Source: Maratus speciosus (lineage: Eukaryota; Arthropoda; Arachnida; Araneae; Salticidae). Taken from it: a stretch of DNA of 64,000 bases. The stretch is from contig CAWVRF010001068.1 of assembly GCA_963932465.1 (NCBI GenBank), positions 62,001-126,000 of the forward strand. Direction: 5' to 3'. Made by a program: the position numbers and the translations under genes. Below, piece after piece: positions 12,431 to 23,763 of this stretch. Position 1 is the stretch's first letter. Each line of letters starts with the position of its first letter. Below the pieces are notes generated by a model. The model saw nothing but the letters and a program-made list of their open reading frames with translations, searched no databases and was not told the DNA's origin.

Positions 12431-12743
12431 CCCAAAATTTTCTTCTACTCCATACATGTTAATGCCTCAAAATTTGCAAACACAGTGCCAAAATTAAATG
12501 ACAATTCTTTTCCTATTATAACAAACTCTAAAGGTATAGATTTGTTGAATTGTGTGCATTTAAAAAGGAGATATAAGCATAGCATTTTTCAAACAAATCA
12601 TTGAATTTTGGCACCCAGCCTCTTAGATGTCTGCAACCAAAATTCCTTACTCAAAGTGCACAAAAGCGATAGTTTTGGACAGTATAGACCCAAGCCTAAT
12701 AAGGATCTATTTATGTGGAAGTACTACTTATGTGGAATATGAA

Positions 12744-13230
12744 GTTTGACTAAATTCCGTGCATTAGTTTTTGAGATACAGCTAACGAAAAAATCGTGAA
12801 AAATGCTGGATAGCAGTACCACCTGCTGTATAATATACATAAAAAGCTAATCTGCATCAAATTATGTCAAGGTTTAACTAATATGACGTTTGATCAAATT
12901 CCGTGCAATAGTTTTTGAGATATAATTATCGCTAAAATCATGTAAATCGGGAAAAATGCCGCATAGCAGTGCCACCTGTTGGACGATTTACACCAAAAAC
13001 AAATCAGCACCAATTTTTATCAAGGTACAGCCAAACCTCGTTAACACGAACTGTTTCCGATTGCCTCGTCCAGTTGTATGTAATGTAGTTAAGTTCCGAT
13101 AACACGAACTACTTTTAATACGAACAAAAAAAGTTTCCCCTTGAGTGTTCACGTTAACCAGGTTCGACTGTATAAGTGAATCTCTAAAGTTTTATTAAAT
13201 ATCGTGCATTAGTTCTTGTATTAGAACGCC
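12744..13230 (+). repeat. Degenerate tandem array, unit about 144 bp
   Basis: The unit starting GTTTGACTAAATTCCGTGCA (12744) is repeated from 12888 as GTTTGATCAAATTCCGTGCA. Both carry AGTTTTTGAGATA and a later GCCACCTG/ACCACCTG word. A partial third unit (ATCGTGCATTAGTTCTTG near 13200) follows the small pogo-type MITE at 13028-13170. The array is internal to the hAT element. It has no coding sequence. Confidence 0.6.
13028..13170. mobile_element. Pogo/Tigger-type MITE (143 bp)
   Basis: The left end is CAGCCAAACCTCGTTAACAC. The reverse complement of the right end is CAGTCGAACCTGGTTAACGT. The element is flanked by TA on both sides (13026-13027 and 13171-13172). CAG termini with a GTTAAC-type core and a TA target site fit non-autonomous pogo/Tigger elements. 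It interrupts the 144-bp tandem array. Confidence 0.75.
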
Positions 13231-13606
13231 CACAAAATTTGTATCACATATAGACAGACAGATATTTTCTAAAAACAGTCGAATCGTGTTCAGGACTTAC
13301 TAAAACACATAAATCAGTCTAAAACCGGAAGTCAAATTTTTTTCACGAATCCAATACTTTCTTCTTGTAAAGATAGAAGAAAGTAAAAAGCGTATTTATT
13401 TTTTTAGTAAACAAACCCATAATTAGTATTTTTATGTTTTCAGTTTCAGAATTTTTCTTTGGAAAGGAATTTTTTATGCAAAAGTATCATTATAACTATT
13501 ACACACGTTGTGCATATCATTTTAGTCGAAAATTGGAGCAATTTATTTCAAGTTGGGAAATTTTCGAATTCTCCCCCCCGAAAAAATATCTGTGGCTACG
13601 CCCCTG

Positions 13607-14020
13607 CTTGCAGGGTAGGGTACTTTTTGAAACATTCTTTTCTTAAGAACGAATGCAAAACCTGTAAGAAAAATCTCAGACTCATAAGGCAGTCAGAATG
13701 TTAAAGGAAACTCCTCCTCGTAACCCCCCCCCCCCCCTGGGTTGCGATATTTTATTTATTTTTATTGAAACTCTATTTGTATGTAAATATTTCAATTATC
13801 ATAAATATCGTTAAACCAGATTCTATATATTAGAGGCTTAAATATATGAAAAATGCTATACAGTAAAATCTTCAAAGACGGACTCCCATTCGAAAGAAAA
13901 ATGTCCGTTGTAGGCAAGTTTCCTTCCAAGCAGGTACATCAACTGTTATAAATGTGTTATGTTCTTTTCTCACGTACAGTTATATTCGTTTTGCATGAAA
14001 CAACACATTTTGCCGTTTAA
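13607..14020. other. No gene seen; C run and AT-rich DNA
   Basis: After the hAT target duplication there is a C run near 13725-13737 and AT-rich DNA. TATACAGTAAAATCTTC near 13857 resembles a pogo- or Tc1-type terminus, but no matching partner end was found. Confidence 0.4.
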
Positions 14021-14219
14021 CCCTTTCTGGCGCGGAGCAATTTTGTTCGTAAAATGATGAAATGTTGGATTGACACCAGAATTTACACACGAACTTAATA
14101 GAAAATAAAAACTTGCTAATTACCGTACTTTATAAAAAGGAAAATTTTAATTAAATATTATTTGTGCCATTATTTTTAAAATTAGGTGTCCTATTTTGTG
14201 GACACCGCCCGCTAAAAGG
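14021..14219. mobile_element. piggyBac-type MITE (199 bp)
   Basis: TTAA flanks both sides (14017-14020 and 14220-14223), the exact target duplication of piggyBac elements. The left end reads CCCTTTCTGGCGCGG. The right end in reverse reads CCTTTTAGCGGGCGG, a loosely matching inverted repeat starting CC-TTT. It is too short to encode a transposase. The inverted repeat is imperfect, so the call rests mainly on the paired TTAA sites and the CCCTTT start. Confidence 0.55.
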
Positions 14220-14429
14220 TTAAGACATGTTTCAGTCATAGACAGTTTCTTTTTTACAGGTTTTACTATATTTTAATTTTCCCCCCTAGAAATTTATTAT
14301 TCTTTATAAAAAATAACCTTAAATATTTTTGTAGAATAATGGCGATTTAAAAATATATACACTGTTTGCAGAAATTGGGCTGACTAAATTTTAATGATTT
14401 TTGCAAGGACAATGATTTTCATGGACTGA

Positions 14430-14670
14430 ATGGAGACCGGGTCCGAAAATTGCGGCCGGCGCAGACATCTAGGAAGAATGAAGTCCAGTCCAGGCTCGGT
14501 ATGGAAAAATAAAGTTAGGCCTGCCCCGAGCCTTCAGAAAAAAGTAAAGGCTGGGCAGGACTCGAGTGATGTGAATGAAAATTGGCCCGAACCGGTTTGG
14601 TGCACATCTATACCATGCTGTCCCTGGGTCCTCCGGTGCGATGCTTGTAGGCGCACACATCTCCTGTAAA
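14430..14670. other. Locally GC-rich block, no gene recognised
   Basis: This stretch is much richer in G+C than its surroundings and holds repeated words such as GCCCGAGCC, GGCCCGAACC and CCGGGTCCGAA. It is open in several frames simply because stop codons are rare at this composition. No protein motif is recognised; an old repeat is the likeliest explanation. Confidence 0.4.
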
Positions 14671-14868
14671 GTGATAATTCCTTGAAACTGGCACTAGATA
14701 GTACAAAAAAGTATTTTATAATACTGAAATTAATTGCTATACTTACAGAAAATCCTGTTTTTTTTTCAGTTCTTAAGATCGTTATCAAATGCCCTGCTCA
14801 ATAATACGAAAATTTCTGACACATTTTTTCGTTCATTTAAAAATGCAAAACCCTGACTACTGAAATGA

Positions 14869-15038
14869 GTTTTCCATTTTTTGATAAATAAATTACTTAT
14901 CAAGTTATAAACAATTCATATCACGTGACGACTGAATTTTCGCCTTTCTTTCGCTGTCACGTCAGAAATTCGGTTAAAAACGTCGACTTTGACAGCATTT
15001 TCTATAAGATTCCCTGCCTTTATCAAAAAATGGAAAAC
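14869..15038. repeat. Short inverted-repeat element (170 bp)
   Basis: The perfect 20-bp inverted repeat GTTTTCCATTTTTTGATAAA (14869-14888) and its complement (15019-15038) bound the unit. The inner right part, read in reverse (GAAAATGCTGTCAAAGTCGA), matches the repeats at 20010-20230 and 60350-60470. It is non-coding, and no clear target duplication was found. Confidence 0.6.
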
Positions 15039-16320
15039 GTTTTTCGATTACATGGCTTTTGAATGGGAACACCTGCCATTGTCATACGTTTCCGAGCATA
15101 CGAAATGAAATAAAGTATATGTCATAAAGTAGCCAGTTTGGATTTGAGAACAGCCTTAAGAGTTCATTACTCATATTTAAGGATTGACTGAAACAGGTTT
15201 TTAAGACCGAAACCGAATTTCATTAATCTTCATATATTCGGCCAAAAACGAAAACGAAAATGGTCCAAAAAGTTTTTTAAGTAATTAATATATACATAAA
15301 TACTAATTAATCATACTTGTAATTATACGTGTAACCCAAGTTGTCTCTCTGTGCCTCTCACAAAAACTTTCTGTTTTCATATACAATAAAAATGTATTTA
15401 ATTCATCAACGACACTGAATGATTTTCTAAATATACGAATTTCATGTAATTGAAAAATGTATTAGGCATACATACCCTGATTTATCTTGTATAATGATTT
15501 TTGTAAATGATCTTTTGTTATACTAGAACTTCCTCAAGGAGTATTCGAAACACTTCTGCGGTTTCAAACTAGAAAATTTCTATTATTGTTAAGTCTACAG
15601 CGTTTGATGAGTACGTGAAAAGAGTCTTCAAAATTTAGTCCTATAGGCATTGCTTGCTTTATAATTTGAACTCACGTCTTGAGTGAGTCATTTACTGACA
15701 ATTATAAACAGTGAAGATCAGAGCAATAAATAAAGAGTATCTCTTTTTAGCCGATACATCTCAAATCAATGTTCAGAATTTCCCAAGGAAGAAACGAGAT
15801 TTTTGGAATACAGATAGTGTTGGTCGAGTTTCGTTCCGGCTGAGCTTTTGGCAGCATTTTCGCCGAAAAAGAATTTTTTGAGAAACTAAGATTTTAGGCT
15901 GAGAACGAAACCGAATTTTCGGTCGATCTCTACTAATGATACTATGCCTGCTCAATTGTAATGTAATGATACAACTACTGCTTTCGAATACTTCCCAATC
16001 TCCGAAAGGTCAAAATCTTCCATTTTGAGAGATTTTTTTTCAGCTTTCTGAGAAAAATTGAGATGTAGCTTGCCGGTAAGAATGCATCCTTATGCTCTGT
16101 CCATAAAAAAACATAATTTTACAATAAATAAAAGGATTCGAAGGGGCCCAAAAAACAAAGTGTGCCTAAAGTGTCCAAATTTATAAATAGGTCTCCGTCA
16201 ATAAAATATTAGCAATAAAAGAAGAATGAAAAATCATGCATCAGGTATAAATGATAAAACACGTTTCGACAATAACAGAATATTATTAATATTATTTTTT
16301 TATTCAGTGAAATCGATCAT
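15039..16320. other. No gene seen; AT-rich DNA
   Basis: No convincing coding frame is present. TAGTGTTGGTCGAGTTTCG (15815) and a partly complementary GGTCGATCTCTA (15921-15932) hint at an old hAT-like MITE, but the ends match poorly and no 8-bp duplication is present. Confidence 0.4.
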
Positions 16321-17300
16321 AGTTTCTCCTGTAACCAATTTATTCTATGCCTCTTTGTAAATGAAGTTAAACTCTACGCACTCATTGTTCTACAGAAAAT
16401 ATGTGGAAATGCACCTCAGTGATTTTTTTTCACTTTCGTTATGTTTGAAGTATCAAAACATCATTAAAATACATGACAAATGATTTTTTCTCATAGTTCC
16501 TAAATAATCCCCACTCTTTGTAAAGGAACTATAAATGTTACTCATCCCACACTCTTGAGAAACCATCTTTTAGCCTACCTCGGTGGTGCATATTAATTTC
16601 GTTATGTTTAAAGTACTGTTACATAATTCAAATGCATCAGAAACGATTTTTCCACATAGACTATAATTGTTTTGCCCCTAGAAAAAAGATATGAATGTAA
16701 CACGTTTCCTTTTAAATACTGAACATTTTATAGTAAACATCCATAACAAAGAAGAATTACATGACAATCTCAGTCTATTTATAAGAGTTAGAGCGAGGAC
16801 AGAAAGACAACAGACAGGCAAACAAATCGAATTCATAAGCATTTTTCAACTATGTTGGAAAGTGTAAAAAATTTAGACACTGTTGTTTCTTATATGTTCC
16901 CCTATGCTGCGCAGAATCATTGTTTTTAAGATCTAATTCAAAAAGCGGTATGATTTTATTAATACTTTCCAACATAGTTAAAAAGTGTTTATGAAATCGA
17001 TTTATCTCTCTGTCCCTGCTTTAACGTTCATAAATATATTTCAATTGCCATGAAATTTTATATGTGATTAATGTTTAGTATAGAATAATCGGTACATAAA
17101 ACGAAGTATTTATCATTTTAGCTCGCTTAAAGAGACACTTAAAAGAATTCCATTTCATTATGGCCTATGGGGAAAAATCGTTTTACATGCATTGTATTCA
17201 TATTATGATACTTCAAACATAATCAGATTTATATGTATCACTGAAATGTTTTCTCAGGAGTGTAGTATAAGTAGCATTTATAGTTCGTTTACTGGGAAAC
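16321..17300. repeat. Foldback of satellite-like units
   Basis: The left arm (about 16321-16865), read in reverse, aligns with the right arm (about 16962-17300). Shared words are ACTTTCCAACATAGTT, the TTTATGAATTCG/TTTATGAAATCG pair, GATACTTCAAACATAA and ACATTTATAGTTCCTTTAC. The arms are separated by roughly 100 bases. The left arm holds about two units of the same 175-bp-type repeat seen head to tail at 35937-36500. No coding content. Confidence 0.6.
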
Positions 17301-19500
17301 AAAAAATAATGTAGTAAAATAACAAAATCCTATTATGTGTCTGTGTATACAAACTCTAAATACAACACAGTCAATGTGAAAAGGTAACACCCTATATATA
17401 GTAAAATCAAAAACATATACCAATCACGTGGTGATCAAAATATACTTACGGAAGTTAATGCGTGGACAAACGGCAATCATTTTTTATCACAGCAACATGA
17501 TTTGCTTCATTTAATGTATAATATATATGTATGGGGCTGTACATTATACAACGCTATCAACATTTTTGTAATTTTGAACTCTCTCCCCCTCTTACGATAT
17601 CATACGTTATCATCCCTCGACCCTCCCCCCTTTTAATATTTGAGTTATCAATGTCTAAAGATTCATTTGATTTTTGCATTTTTTTTCTTTTTTTTGTAAT
17701 GATATATAGCTATTAAATATTTATTATTTGCATACTTTATTGATTGAAATGAAGTGAAGTCAATAATCTATCACTATTATTATATATGAAATTTTTTTAA
17801 ATGAAGTGATACTTAAAAGAAATAGTTTCTATCTTAAAGTAGTTAATAATAGATTTTTGTTACATAATGCATTCAACAGCAATAATGTCTTCTTGCACTT
17901 GTCCCAAAATAAGGGGGGGAGTCAGAATTATTTATGAACAAAAGAGCTGGACAACATTCTTTCTCTTTTCTTTACTAGTAAACTCACAAGTACAATTTCA
18001 AATTTGCTTTGGACCTGATTTCTTGAACAGTGGATTATATATGCATACGCATATAAAAGAAAAATTCTAATTACAAATGTTGGGGTATTCTATATCTTCG
18101 AATTAAATAATTTTATAATTATTTATTGATTTTAATAACTTTGTATTTTCATAAAAAAAAGATAAAAGACTATTTTGATGTAAAGAACAAGTTACAAATA
18201 AAAAGAGAGATTATTTTTATATCAAATATGATAACGATATCAAAAGACAAATCCTCCCCTCCTTCTAGTGATATCTTACGATATATTGTGCCAAATCTTC
18301 CCTCCACCCTAAAGTGATAACGTTAAATATACACAGCTACTACTTAGTTTAAAATGTAACTGACATAATCAAAGATATATCCACACTTTTAAAAAATTAA
18401 TCTAATCAATCTGACTGTGTTTTATCTATTTATTTATTATTGCAACGTTTTAATTTTCTTATGGAATATTAAGCGGAGACAAATGCTGAACTATTTACAT
18501 AGTTTTAAGAGCAATCATGTTAATCTCTTGTAATCAAGTTAATTTAAATGGATGTATGCTTAAAAATCATGCTTGAAAATTACTTTAATTTTTTTTTAAA
18601 TGTAGATTGAGATACAGTTTCGAAATAAATTGCATCTGAAAGTGTTTTGTTTCTTTTCGATTTTGTAAAAATTGAAATTGTACGATGTTTAACAGATAAT
18701 TTTGAGATATAAACTTAATAGGTTTGACAGGCTATTGTTATTATCAATATGACGTCAGTATTATTCACGCACATGTCTTTGTTTTATAATATAAGTAGAT
18801 TTATCTTAAAATATATAGATTATTCGTATAGATTAAAATACACCTCATTTGTGAAGCTGAACGAAGAATTACTAAGAAGAAAACTACTTAATAAATGAAT
18901 TATGTATTTTTATTGTCACAATGAAGTAAACAATAAAAAGGCCTCCCAGTAGAATAGTCAAGATAAAGGGAAAAGGGGTGGGATTAAACAATTATTTTTA
19001 CAGACCAATTTTAGTGATAATAAAAGTCTTTTTTGTATTTTTTTACTAACGTCACAAAAGTTTATACATACAGACACATATCTTTTTCTAATTTTCTCAT
19101 TATTTAGACATAAAGATTTTGAACTTGAAAATGTTTTGTATTCAAACAAACCTTAGTATTATGTTCTTTTACTCATTTTAGTTTTAATTGTCACAATTGC
19201 CATGCTTATAGACTAGCATGGAAAATTTTTAACCGGATTCTTCAAAAATACTTTTAAATTGGTTGGCAAGTGTCAAACCTTTTAATCTACTCAATGCCCT
19301 ATGCATTTAAATATGTTATTTTGTGACATTGTTTCATGTTACTAGCCACAGAAGGCGTTCATTGTTAACGTCTTGGGAGTCCTTCTTTTTGAAATACAGT
19401 ATAAGACAATCTATAAGTTTTGGGGATTCATTTTCGAAATAGAATTACAGTACAGTACCGAAGATTTCTAAAGGGAAGTTTAAGACATGTCTGTAACGGT
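17301..19500. other. No gene seen; AT-rich DNA
   Basis: Two C-rich blocks (near 17582-17632 and 18251-18303) share CTTACGATAT-like words, so an old local duplication is possible. The small open frames here have no recognisable motif. Confidence 0.4.
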
Positions 19501-19539
19501 ACGGCGTTTATTTGATTTGCCGCATGTGTCAAGTGCGTG

Positions 19540-19620
19540 CCTAATTTTATGTCCGCGGGGTTTTTGTCATGTGGGGCTTTTTTTTCTGGCGGGGGTTTTA
19601 TCCGCGATGTTTTTGTCCTG
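19540..19620 (+). repeat. G/T-rich block with repeated GGGG-TTTT-GTC words
   Basis: The block holds four successive variants of a short word: GTCCGCGGGGTTTTTGTC, GGGGCTTTTTTTTC, GGGGGTTTTATCCGCG and GTTTTTGTCC. The composition differs sharply from the surrounding AT-rich DNA. It may be a remnant of a transposon terminus or a minisatellite. The function is unknown. Confidence 0.4.
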
Positions 19621-20009
19621 AACCAAAAATACTTAATAAATGAAGAAGAGAAATGTCAATTTCCTGATTAAGAATTCAATTAGAAGGAAACATTATTCTC
19701 CTATTAGAACGGCTATTTACAAAAACCTGATTTCTCAATTAATCTACGACTGTTACATCAGTAAAATCTTTTTTTAATGCAGTTATAATACATTAATTTC
19801 ATTATAATTCAGATTTAACGATAAAGATAAGGAATAATTTTAAAATATAAAATTTTCTCGAATAAAGAAGAAAAGGCAAAAATATATAACTAAAATTGCA
19901 GTTACTTCTAAGTTCACTAACTTATAGTGGCTCTGGACAAATGCCCCATGTTTTCATACAAAATGACATAATCTTTTCAACTATCTTGAACACAAATTGA
20001 CTTTACTCT

Positions 20010-20230
20010 GAGACATTCCTGAATTCAATTTTGTTTCAAAGCATATGGTAATGGCAGGTGATCTATCCAGAAATTTTAAAGTTGAAAAATTTTTCCCTTT
20101 TTCGATAAAGGCAGGAGATGTTTTAGAAAATGCTGTCAAAATTGGCGTTTTGAAAAGAATTTCTGCACGCAACACCTCGATAATGATAATCATAAAAAAA
20201 CACTGACTTTTAACTAAAATGTAATTCATT
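20010..20230 (+). repeat. Dispersed repeat related to the 14869-15038 element
   Basis: TCGATAAAGGCAGGAGATG followed by AGAAAATGCTGTCAAAATTG matches the reverse of 14930-15030 and the forward sequence at 60370-60440. A minus-strand open frame (19981-20229) overlaps it but has no motif, so it is not called a gene. Confidence 0.45.
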
Positions 20231-21000
20231 TGTCGGGGAAAAACTATTCAATCTCAAATCCTTTACATAGTCCTGACTGCGTTTGTCATGCCTTTATTAT
20301 ACGTTTACAAATTAATTCGTGAATGTGTCAAAGTTTGTAGCTGTTGACCGCCCCCCTCCCCTCGAAAAAATATAAATTAATATTTTCATTTTTTTTAGAA
20401 CTGACATAATCAATAACTTTTTATTCAAAATTTTATGTTAAAGGATCAATGAAAAAACATTTTTAATTATGCTACGTATTGCCTAAATTCTGTTTTGTTA
20501 AGGACGTCATTTCAGCTTCTTTGTTTCTTTTAATTTCATTTTCATTTCTTCTTTATCATATAATTGTCAATATTTATTTATTTAGAGACTTCTGGTGGTA
20601 TTCTTTTTTGCTTTAATTTTCAGAAGGAATTTAGACATACAATTTTAGAATATTCTAAAAATATTCAAGCAAATACATTTTTAATTATAAAATCTGTGTA
20701 TAAGCATCTTCACCAAAATTTATATTTTGTTAGTAGCTATAAACTTTTAAAAAGGCATATTAACCAAATTTGAAAGCTGATTTATTCCTAAAACTACTTC
20801 ATGGAGAAAGGAGTGTTTGTAAAGTTGATTTATAATGCAAGTTAATTTTTGATATCTAACAATACGCTAACCAATAAACGTTATATTAAAAAAATGTTTT
20901 AATAATTTGGTAGTAGATCTTTCTTACATTCGAAAGTAATTATACTCCGATACTTTGTAAATGAATTTCAAAGACAGTTTTTCTTTGCAAAATATTATTT

Positions 21001-21200
21001 NNNNNNNNNNNNNNNNNNNNNNNNNNNNNNNNNNNNNNNNNNNNNNNNNNNNNNNNNNNNNNNNNNNNNNNNNNNNNNNNNNNNNNNNNNNNNNNNNNNN
21101 NNNNNNNNNNNNNNNNNNNNNNNNNNNNNNNNNNNNNNNNNNNNNNNNNNNNNNNNNNNNNNNNNNNNNNNNNNNNNNNNNNNNNNNNNNNNNNNNNNNN
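21001..21200. other. Assembly gap (200 N)
   Basis: The run of exactly 200 N is probably a scaffold gap of nominal size. Nothing can be said of its content, and the true gap length may differ. Apparent open frames crossing it are meaningless. Confidence 1.
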
Positions 21201-22140
21201 CAGAAACCTTTTAAAAAATTTTAGAAAAGAAAATAATGACAAATAAGTTACTTTTTAAAAAAAAATTGCGTCTGCATGATTTGCTTCGTTTTACAGATAA
21301 AAAAAACACAATATTTAGATAATAAAACAAGTAACAGAGATATTTATAATTTTATCAGTATGTTTCTAAATGTATGCAATGGAGAATCCTTTTAGCTGCT
21401 ATGAAGACATTTTAAAACAGTTCTTATATTATAGTCTCTACATATATATGGTAACTATTGAGAATACCAAGCGGATTAATCACAATTAGGTCTTACACAT
21501 TCCCCTCCCATTCTGAAACCCTATTACGCCCTCCATTAATTCCATACCGTGACAGAAGGGGGGGGGGATTCTGTTGGCGCTTTTACTACCATTTCTCCTT
21601 TCAAAGAGGAAATTATTTTTGAAAAAGTAGAAGCTGCTATTCAAGGCATTTTTAAAGTAGTTTTCCTGAAAATATTGAAACGCCCAGAGGGTTAAAGAAA
21701 ACTACAAGTGAATCGGATCATTTTTGAAGAAGCTGCACTAAGCACCCCAGGAAGACGTTGTACATTCAAAATTGGTGGTAGCTGAAGTCTGAAATTTTTT
21801 TATCGTTCATGTAGTAACTGGAGGACATAAGAAGTTGTTAGAAAAAAAGCAAGCGAATTAGACCATTCTTAAAGTATGTATAAAAGAGGGCCCAAAAGAG
21901 GTCAACTGATAGTTCAGAGCAAAGCCCTAAGACGAAAACACATTAAACGGTCCTAGTACTTCGCGCTTTAGATATTCAATTAGTCGAAATTATGGATAGG
22001 GTATGAATAAGTATAAAATTTGAAAGAAATGCGCAAAAAATGGAGGAATTGCATAATAAAGGACCCTTGGGGCCCATTAAAAATACGACGGTGTTGGTCT
22101 TTGAAGAGAATTCCAAGACTTAACTTTAAAGTAATGTATT
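21201..22140. other. No gene seen; old repeat-like DNA
   Basis: A G run (21557-21566) and phrases such as AAGCGAATTAGACCATTCTT and AGTGAATCGGATCATTTTTG suggest diverged repeat units continuous with the array that follows. No coding frame. Confidence 0.35.
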
Positions 22141-22440
22141 GAAAGGGTGACACAATTAGGGGATGGAAAATGCATCGCGTACAGAAAGTTCAAGGGTCTC
22201 GGGACCGGTCCCAGGATTTTAATTGGAATGTAGAAAAGAGGGGGGGGGGTTAACTAAATGGAAAAGGTCGCATTAAAAGGGGGTAATTTATTTACAATTT
22301 AAGGAACAAAAACTTCAAAGGTCCGTGTACTGGGCCCCAGAGTCTTAACTGGAATGTTGAAAGGGGGAGAATAACTAAAAGTAAAAAGATCGGATAAAAT
22401 GGAGAAATTACTAACACGTTAGGGCTTAAAGATTGGAACT
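22140..22440 (+). repeat. Degenerate tandem repeat, unit about 123 bp
   Basis: AAAGTTCAAGGGTCTCGGGA with TTTTAATTGGAATGTAGAAA (from 22186) recurs as AAACTTCAAAGGTCCGTGTA with TCTTAACTGGAATGTTGAAA (from 22309). Both units contain a GC palindrome (GGGACCGGTCCC, GGGCCCC) and a following AACTAAA block. More diverged units may precede it. Confidence 0.5.
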
Positions 22441-23139
22441 GAAAAAATTAAAAATCTGAGCATCAGTTGCACCAGGAGAGGCCTTCGACTACCCTCACAA
22501 GAATTTTCAGCTTTGTACTTGCGAAAAATTTCGCTATTTAACGAAGGCAGACACACACACAGACTGGGGGAACTTTGTTTTTATTAGCATAGAAAATCTT
22601 TGTTGTTGATTTTAATACTACAGCTGCTTTCATTCAGTACGAAGAGAAAAAATTAACATTTCACAGTGCTATAACTTAAACGATGTAATTTATTGTTCAG
22701 ATTCATAGCGTTGCATGCAACTATTTTAATCGATGGGATTTTTTTTTTTTTTTTTGGAATGAAAAGGAAAAGATATTTTTAATAAAGGGTGTCGGAGAAT
22801 GGGAATAATTTCGATTTCATTGCATTTTGTGGCAGAAGTAGGTGGTAGCCATTTACGTTTAAAAGGGATATTTATCTTAGAGTTTGAGAGGATTTTTTTT
22901 TTAATTCTGAAACGAGAATTTTCTTTGCCATGTTTTTATTTATTTACTCATCACTTTCTCATTAATCTGTTTTTAGAAAATAAAAGCTAGACAACATTTT
23001 TATTTCTATGATTTTATTTTACTGTAAAATAAAAGACAAAGGGTGACACAATGAAATCACATTATTTGCGTGAGCACAAATTTTAATACAGTTGTAGCTA
23101 GTATGAAAAACATAAGGAAAATCTGTTTGGAAGATAACT
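22441..23139. other. No gene seen; AT-rich DNA
   Basis: A short CA tract (22551-22561) and a T run (22740-22756) are the only landmarks. No coding evidence. Confidence 0.4.
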
Positions 23140-23763
23140 TTTGATTAAATATATATAAATAATATTTTCATGTGTTTGTACGATTCGCTTTGAATAATAT
23201 GCGTTGATAGATATGGCTCTAACGAAGACAGGGATCGAATTTAATTTTCTACAAATCATGTTTTTAAAGGTGTTTATTTTTACACAGCGTATTTTATCTT
23301 ATCGTTTACAAAAAGATAATTTCTAAACCATTAATTTTAGAGATATATTTCCAATTGCAAAAATATTTCGAATTTTGTTCTGCATGTCGATTTGTAATCG
23401 ATTTACGTTAAAATAGCTGCTTTCTAGCCCCTTTCCGCATGCCGTGTCATATATGATACATACTAAACTAACTGTAGTTCTGCTGTTGCTTTTAACCGCA
23501 GGAGTTTTATTCTTATTAGTTTAATACATCAGCGGATGACGCATGTGACGCCAATAGGTGCCGTCTCCTTGCAAGCGGATTTTGGAGCCAAAAAAGAGGC
23601 GAACGGCGAAAATATAGTAGTTACTTTATGTTGTTCGATAGTGAATTTTTTTGTGCAGAAAAAAGAAGACTGGACTGAAAAAAACTACAGTGGTGTTTGT
23701 AAGTATCTTGTGAATAATATGTCATGATGGTAACATATTGTAGAAATACTAGTGTATGCTGTA

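Larger units (their letters stand above)
9207..13606. mobile_element. hAT-superfamily DNA transposon, degraded and nested
   Basis: The left end CAGGGGCGTCGCCA (9207-9220) and the reverse complement of the right end, CAGGGGCGTAGCCA (13593-13606), match at 13 of 14 positions. This is a classic hAT-type terminus. The element is flanked by a perfect 8-bp target duplication, CTTGCAGG, at 9199-9206 and 13607-13614. Both ends then run into G- or C-rich tracts and a subterminal AGTTGGGAAATT word. The interior holds fragments of a hAT transposase with stops and frameshifts, a complete Tc1 element (10640-12171), a 144-bp tandem array and a small pogo-type MITE. Without the Tc1 insertion the element is about 2.87 kb. 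Confidence 0.9.

Noticed and set aside
15815..15932. Possible hAT MITE with TAG termini
   Set aside because: The ends match at only about half of positions and the 8-base flanks differ.
20940..21242. Open frames crossing the N run
   Set aside because: Most residues are unknown; openness is an artefact of the gap.
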